The notes under the pieces are model-generated. The model searched no databases and was not told where the DNA came from. It saw only the letters and a program-made list of their open reading frames with translations. A program made the position numbers and the translations under genes. Of a stretch of 44,318 nucleotides of DNA, positions 39,467 through 44,318 are shown one piece after another. Each line of letters starts with the position of its first letter. The first letter of the stretch is position 1. Source of the DNA: Cellvibrionales bacterium (GTDB taxonomy: Bacteria > Pseudomonadota > Gammaproteobacteria > Pseudomonadales > DT-91); NCBI GenBank assembly GCA_026708525.1, contig JAPOUS010000142.1:1-44318 (forward strand), read 5' to 3'.

Positions 39467-40047
39467 AGCGCCCCCTGCTTTTTAGCTTTGTGCACCTGTG
39501 GGGGGATGACAATATTGACCCGGCTTTTTTCTTTCTCAGGTGTATTGCTGGATGATTGGTTTGGGTTGGCACGAACTTGTTCGGAATCGGCAAGGTATTC
39601 GATGTGCTCGCTTTCCATTTTTAATTGCCTGCCTTGATTCACGCGTGCATTGCCTATCAAGTTGATTTCATTTTTAATTGTGTCATAAGTAATGAGCTTG
39701 GCCTGGCCCTTCACTTTTTCTTTATCGGCTTTGGGTTGCTGCTCAAAGGTTGCTGGTGTTCCAAAGGCTTTAATTTCTTTTAAATTCCCGCCTTCGTCAG
39801 TAAAAACTTCAAGCCGGTTAGCTTTAAGCATAAAACTCCCTTGGTGGAGATTGACATCGCCAAGGTAGACGGTTTTACCTGATTTACCCTCGTGTTGAAA
39901 ACTATCGGATGTAATGTTGATGGGTTGACTTCGGTCGCTATCTAGCGCAAAAACCAAACCATTGATGCTGAGAAGGCTCAAGAAATATACAATGTGGAAG
40001 CAGTTTCGCATGGTGGTTTTGTGTTTGATCCTGTGTCGTATAGCCAT
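39463..40047 (-). CDS. lptA: LPS transport periplasmic protein LptA
   Basis: [47 protein letters not shown]; overlaps lptB; probable start 40011 with signal peptide. Confidence 0.93.
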   Translation of the reverse strand: MAIRHRIKHKTTMRNCFHIVYFLSLLSINGLVFALDSDRSQPINITSDSFQHEGKSGKTVYLGDVNLHQGSFMLKANRLEVFTDEGGNLKEIKAFGTPATFEQQPKADKEKVKGQAKLITYDTIKNEINLIGNARVNQGRQLKMESEHIEYLADSEQVRANPNQSSSNTPEKEKSRVNIVIPPQVHKAKKQGAL

Positions 40048-40073
40048 TCTAGTTTGTTGTTGCCATGTTGGTC

Positions 40074-40631
40074 TTACTTTGAAGGCCTTTGTACTGGCAG
40101 ATACTGTGTTTTGATCTGCTCTTTAAGTGATAGGGTTTCCGTATCTAGGTGAATTGTTAGCCCTTTGGCAGAGATCTTCCCTTGTGGTGATTTAATGGTT
40201 ACTTCGCGATTTGAACTGATTAATCGTGATTTATCATCATAGTCTAACTGCTCCGTTAAGACCACAAGGGCTTTATCAGGCTGATTGATTTGCACGTCGC
40301 CTTCAATGCTAAAGCGGTGGTTGTTAGTGTTATAGATGCCTTTAAGTCCAGTTAACTCCCAGTACTGGTTTTTTTGGTTAATCCAAACATCGGGTTTTTC
40401 AATGGCGATTAATGGGTTGTTATGTTGCTGGGTAATCGATGGTGTAATGAGTCTGTGCTTTAGGGTGCCGGTTGAATCGAATTGCCGAACTTCTGCATCA
40501 ACGACATAAGTTGCAATTAGCGTGTTTGAGGCCCATTGTTTGGTGCTATTTGAGTGGCCTAATTTACCACTTAGCCAGTAGGCAGTTAGGCTCAAAAAGG
40601 TAGCAAGAATAATGAAGCCGAAGGTTTTCAA
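40074..40631 (-). CDS. lptC: LPS export system protein LptC
   Basis: N-terminal TM then YVVDAEVRQFDSTGTLKHRLITPSITQ...; between kdsD and lptA. Confidence 0.9.
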   Translation of the reverse strand: MKTFGFIILATFLSLTAYWLSGKLGHSNSTKQWASNTLIATYVVDAEVRQFDSTGTLKHRLITPSITQQHNNPLIAIEKPDVWINQKNQYWELTGLKGIYNTNNHRFSIEGDVQINQPDKALVVLTEQLDYDDKSRLISSNREVTIKSPQGKISAKGLTIHLDTETLSLKEQIKTQYLPVQRPSK

Positions 40632-40655
40632 TGGTTATCCTTTTAAGCAAATGTT

Positions 40656-41624
40656 TTAAGCAACACCTGCTTTAAGTAAATCATGAAGATGAATCACGCC
40701 TATGGGCATTTGGTTGCTGTCAACAATAACAATAGCGGTTATTGCGGCATCTTCCATGATATTGAGCGCTTCGGCTGCGAGAATATTCTGTGAGATAGTT
40801 TTGCCGTTTCGTGTCATAACAGAGGTGATGGGTGCCGATGTAATATTGGTATCGCTATCGAGGCAGCGTCTTAAATCGCCATCGGTGAATATGCCTGAGA
40901 GTTTGCCTTTAATGTTGATTACGCATGTCATACCCAACCCTTTGGATGACATTTCCATTAGGGCTTCTTTTGTAAGTGAGTCTTCGCTTACTTTGGGTAT
41001 GTCGTCGCCTGTGGACATTAGATCAAATACACGGAGCAATAAACGCCTGCCGAGTGCACCACCTGGGTGCGAGAAAGCAAAATCTTCGGCGGTGAAGCCT
41101 TTGGCGTCAAGAATAGCTACAGCTAAGGCATCTCCCATCGCAAGGGCGACGGTTGTGCTCGTTGTTGGCGCCAAATCGAGTGGGCAAGCTTCCCGCTCAA
41201 CTGATACATTCAGATGAACCTCAGCCTCTAATGCAAGTGGAGATTCGGGGTTGCCTGTCATGCTAATGAGTTTGGCGCCCATACGCTTGATAAGAGGAAC
41301 AATGGTTAAAACTTCTGCTGTGGTACCAGAATTCGACAACGCTAGAACAACGTCTTTTGGGGTGATCATACCTAGATCGCCATGGCTAGCTTCGCCTGGG
41401 TGAACAAAAAAAGAGGGGGTGCCTGTACTTGCGAGCGTTGCTGCGATTTTCGTCCCGACATGGCCAGATTTCCCCATGCCGGTAACAATCACCCGGCCTT
41501 CGGATGACATCATAAGTTCGCAGGCACGAACAAAGCTTTGATCAATGGTGTCAGCAAGCGCTTTAATAGCACTTGCTTCTGTGGTCAATGTGTTTTTTGC
41601 TGAGGCTATTAACGACTCGGCCAT
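40656..41624 (-). CDS. kdsD: D-arabinose 5-phosphate isomerase (SIS + 2 CBS)
   Basis: RVIVTGMGKSGHVGTKIAATLASTGTPSFFVHPGEASHGDLGMI, SNSGTTAEVLTIVPLIKRMG, GIFTDGDLRRCLDSD; ORF open to 41678 but ATG at 41624 is the likely start. Confidence 0.95.
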   Translation of the reverse strand: MAESLIASAKNTLTTEASAIKALADTIDQSFVRACELMMSSEGRVIVTGMGKSGHVGTKIAATLASTGTPSFFVHPGEASHGDLGMITPKDVVLALSNSGTTAEVLTIVPLIKRMGAKLISMTGNPESPLALEAEVHLNVSVEREACPLDLAPTTSTTVALAMGDALAVAILDAKGFTAEDFAFSHPGGALGRRLLLRVFDLMSTGDDIPKVSEDSLTKEALMEMSSKGLGMTCVINIKGKLSGIFTDGDLRRCLDSDTNITSAPITSVMTRNGKTISQNILAAEALNIMEDAAITAIVIVDSNQMPIGVIHLHDLLKAGVA

Positions 41625-41634
41625 AAGATAAACC

Positions 41635-42600
41635 TTAGCGCAGTATTTGTGAAAAAAGGACGGCGTAATATACCCCAAAAATGGCGATTAGCAAAAAGCC
41701 AGGTACGCGCCCAAAGCGTTTTTTCGCTTTATATAAACCAAAGCACAGTATCAGTAGAACTGACGTTAAGGTGAGCATGGTAGTGTAATCGCGGGTCAAT
41801 ACAGCATGATCTAGCTGGCTGGATTTAACCAAGCCTGGCATCGCAAGCACGACCAACAGGTTAAACATGTTGGAGCCGATGATATTGCCAAAGGTGATGT
41901 CATAGTGACCTTGCCTTGCGCTGCCAATGGATGCCGCTAATTCTGGCAGGCTGGTACCTAAGGCGATAATCGTTACGCCAATCACGAGCTCAGAGACGCC
42001 AAAAAATCGGGCAATATCAACAGCGCCCGACACTAATAATTGCGCACTGCCGACCAGTACAATTAAACCGACGACAAAATAGGCCCATGCTTTGGGCAGA
42101 GAAAGTCCAGTGAATTCATCCACTTCGTCGTCGACTTGATGATCTGTTGGGTGTTTTTGGCTATCTCGATAAAGATAAAAAAGATACGCAATTAAAAGAC
42201 CCAAAAGCAGGCAGCTCTCTAAAAGGCTAATATGGTAATCAAAGAGTAGCCCTCCTGTAATCAGCGTTAGCATTAATAATAAGGGGAGATCTACTTTGAA
42301 TAGCCTCGCTTGAATGGGTAGTGGTATTAACAGCACAGTGATACCGAGAATTAAGCCGATATTCGTAATGTTGGAGCCAATAGCGTTGCCGACGGCAATA
42401 TTATCACTGCCATTAATCGCCGCAAGAAGGGATACCAGCATTTCAGGTGCTGAGGTACCAAAGGCGACAATGGTAAGACCAATCATTAATTTGCTCATGC
42501 CGGTGTTGTCGGCAATCGAGGCTGCCCCTTCAATAAATTTATCAGCACTAATGATAAGTAGGGTAAAACCTACAAGGATAAATAATACCGCCTGTATCAT
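41635..42600 (-). CDS. yrbG: Calcium/sodium antiporter (CaCA family, YrbG-like)
   Basis: Two inverted CaCA repeats: VAFGTSAPEMLVSLLAAINGSDNIAVGNAIGSNITN and IALGTSLPELAASIGSARQGHYDITFGNIIGSNMFN. Confidence 0.95.
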   Translation of the reverse strand: MIQAVLFILVGFTLLIISADKFIEGAASIADNTGMSKLMIGLTIVAFGTSAPEMLVSLLAAINGSDNIAVGNAIGSNITNIGLILGITVLLIPLPIQARLFKVDLPLLLMLTLITGGLLFDYHISLLESCLLLGLLIAYLFYLYRDSQKHPTDHQVDDEVDEFTGLSLPKAWAYFVVGLIVLVGSAQLLVSGAVDIARFFGVSELVIGVTIIALGTSLPELAASIGSARQGHYDITFGNIIGSNMFNLLVVLAMPGLVKSSQLDHAVLTRDYTTMLTLTSVLLILCFGLYKAKKRFGRVPGFLLIAIFGVYYAVLFSQILR

Positions 42601-42715
42601 GATTGTTCTCTTGGGGGTATGAATGAATTTTTTTGGCGATTGTTTCAGGTATCTTTGAGAATGGCAACCTCAAAGGGAGGTAACTCAGAGAGCAAGCGTG
42701 CTATTAAACGACTTC

Positions 42716-42740
42716 CTCGCTCCCATGCTCTGCGTGGGGG
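42716..42740. repeat. Short palindromic (REP-like) repeat
   Basis: CCTCGCTCCCATGCTCTGCGTGGGGG; near-identical to the 5' part of the copy at 44302. Confidence 0.7.
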
Positions 42741-42759
42741 CAAGCGTGAGTTAGAATGC

Positions 42760-44172
42760 TCAAAGTCGGTTTAATCCATTGAAGGCAGCAATGCGATAAG
42801 CTTCCGCCATGGTGGGGTAATTGAAAGTGGTATTGATAAAGTAGCGAATGTCATTGGCAGGGCCGTTTTGTTTCATAATGGCTTGCCCGATATGAATAAT
42901 TTCGGTTGCTTCATGACCAAAGCAATGAATGCCTAAAATAGCGAAGGTTTGTGAGTGAAACAAAATCTTTAACATGCCTGCCGTCTGGCCGCTGATTTGC
43001 GCTCTGGCGGTATTCTTAAAAAAAGCTCGACCTACTTCGTAAGGGATTTTCTGTTGCGTGAGTTCTTTTTCGGTGAGCCCCACCGAGCTGATCTCTGGGA
43101 TGGTATAAATACCGGTGGGCACATCGTTAACACGAACATCTTCTTCATTGCCTGCAACAACAGAAGATGCCTCAAAACCTTGGTTGTAAGCAGCAGACGC
43201 TAAACTTGGCCAGCCAATGACATCGCCAATGGCATAAATATTATCGGCATTGGTTTTATAATTTTCATCGACAGCCAGTTGGCCTCGATGATTGGCTTTA
43301 AGGTTGACTGTATCGAGAGCAAGTTGGTCGGTATTGCCGGTTCGCCCATTGCACCAGAGAATGGCATCACCTTTGATGCGCTTACCTGAAGCTAAATGCA
43401 AAAATACATGGGTGTCTGTGGTTTCAAGGCGTTGATATTCTTCTTGATGGCGAACCGTTACACCACGTTTCATCATGTGATAGCTTAACGCATCCGATAT
43501 TTCATCATCCAAAAATTCCAGTAGCTGTCCACGGGTATTGACTAAATCCACTTTAACGCCAAGGTTTGAAAACATTGAGGCATATTCTGAACCAATCACA
43601 CCTGCGCCATAAATAATCAAGCGTTTGGGTGTGAAAGGCATATCCAAGATAGAGTCACTATCAAATACACGGGGGTGTTTAAAATCGATATTGTCGGGGT
43701 GGTAAGGGCGTGAGCCTGTAGCAATAATGATTTTTTTTGCGCTAATTTCGGTGCCGCGTTTTTGGTTTTCAGAAAATTGAATATGATTTTCGTCAATAAA
43801 TTTAGCAGTGCCATAGTAGTAGCGGATGTTATTTTTTAAGAAAAAACGTGATCGCATGCTGACTTGCTGGCGAATAATCTCAGAGACATTAGGGCGCAGA
43901 TCTTGGTATTGAATGCGTTGTTCAAGCTTTAAATTCGGGGTGACAGGGTTTTCTTGAAATCGTAAATAGCTGTTAATGGCCGAGCGCAAAGCTTTTGATG
44001 GGATGGTGCCTGCGTGGGTGCAGTTACCGCCAGGCTCTTTTTGATTATCGATAATAGCGACGTTTAAGTCTTGTTTGCTTGCGTTGATGGCCGCACTTTC
44101 TCCGGCGGGGCCTGCGCCGATCACGACAAGATCGAAATCGTAGGTTGACATAATCTGATCAATAAAATCCAA
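42760..44172 (-). CDS. sthA: Soluble pyridine nucleotide transhydrogenase
   Basis: [38 protein letters not shown] (no CxxxxC disulfide, as in SthA), [32 protein letters not shown]; start probably 44151. Confidence 0.94.
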   Translation of the reverse strand: MDFIDQIMSTYDFDLVVIGAGPAGESAAINASKQDLNVAIIDNQKEPGGNCTHAGTIPSKALRSAINSYLRFQENPVTPNLKLEQRIQYQDLRPNVSEIIRQQVSMRSRFFLKNNIRYYYGTAKFIDENHIQFSENQKRGTEISAKKIIIATGSRPYHPDNIDFKHPRVFDSDSILDMPFTPKRLIIYGAGVIGSEYASMFSNLGVKVDLVNTRGQLLEFLDDEISDALSYHMMKRGVTVRHQEEYQRLETTDTHVFLHLASGKRIKGDAILWCNGRTGNTDQLALDTVNLKANHRGQLAVDENYKTNADNIYAIGDVIGWPSLASAAYNQGFEASSVVAGNEEDVRVNDVPTGIYTIPEISSVGLTEKELTQQKIPYEVGRAFFKNTARAQISGQTAGMLKILFHSQTFAILGIHCFGHEATEIIHIGQAIMKQNGPANDIRYFINTTFNYPTMAEAYRIAAFNGLNRL

Positions 44173-44301
44173 AGCCTAGATGAGCGGGATCGATGAGAAT
44201 CGATTAAAGGTTCTCATTATAGCAGATTGTTATTACCAATTCAGCGGCTATTTGTCAGTGATTACTAGTAGTCTATTTCACAGCGATTGTCATGTTACAA
44301 A

Positions 44302-44318
44302 CTCGTTCCCATGCTCTG
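44302..44318. repeat. Short palindromic repeat, truncated by window end
   Basis: CTCGTTCCCATGCTCTG shared with 42717-42732 except one base (CTCGCTCCCATGCTCTG). Confidence 0.65.

Noticed and set aside
40702-41217. 171-aa + strand ORF
   Set aside because: Antisense to kdsD; composition is a by-product of the opposite-strand coding sequence and no motif is recognised.
42314-42622. 102-aa + strand ORF
   Set aside because: Antisense to yrbG; mirror of repetitive hydrophobic coding sequence.

Overview
Chromosomal segment of a gammaproteobacterium (inferred from gene content and order). It is almost entirely protein-coding, and I recognise no tRNA, rRNA, CRISPR array, transposase or prophage. In order: argA and argE, a pit transporter, an orphan GspE/PilB-type ATPase, glnE, ilvE, an lpxL-type acyltransferase, a TerB-like gene, an unknown gene, a KSTD-like flavoprotein, an M13 peptidase and rapA. 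These are followed by a compact polysaccharide cassette (GT4, WecG/TagA/CpsF, gmd, fcl, WcaJ-like), manB/cpsG, galU, fabA, fabB, tag, a degenerate RfbD-like SDR, an AlgD-type dehydrogenase, darP and mgtE. The window ends with the rpoN/lpt cluster (rapZ, ptsN, hpf, rpoN, lptB, lptA, lptC, kdsD, yrbG) and sthA. I found no convincing large undescribed system. Items worth a second look: an ArgA whose amino-acid-kinase domain has lost its glycine-rich motifs while the GNAT domain looks intact; an RfbD-like SDR without the YxxxK and Rossmann-Gly motifs next to an AlgD homologue with a His-rich N-terminal extension; a nested three-stem palindrome upstream of the polysaccharide cassette; hairpins at every junction from lptB to mgtE; absence of ptsO (NPr) and kdsC from their usual positions; and copies of a short palindromic repeat (CTCGTTCCCATGCTCTGCGTGGG type). 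All calls come from reading motifs by eye; no database search was run.
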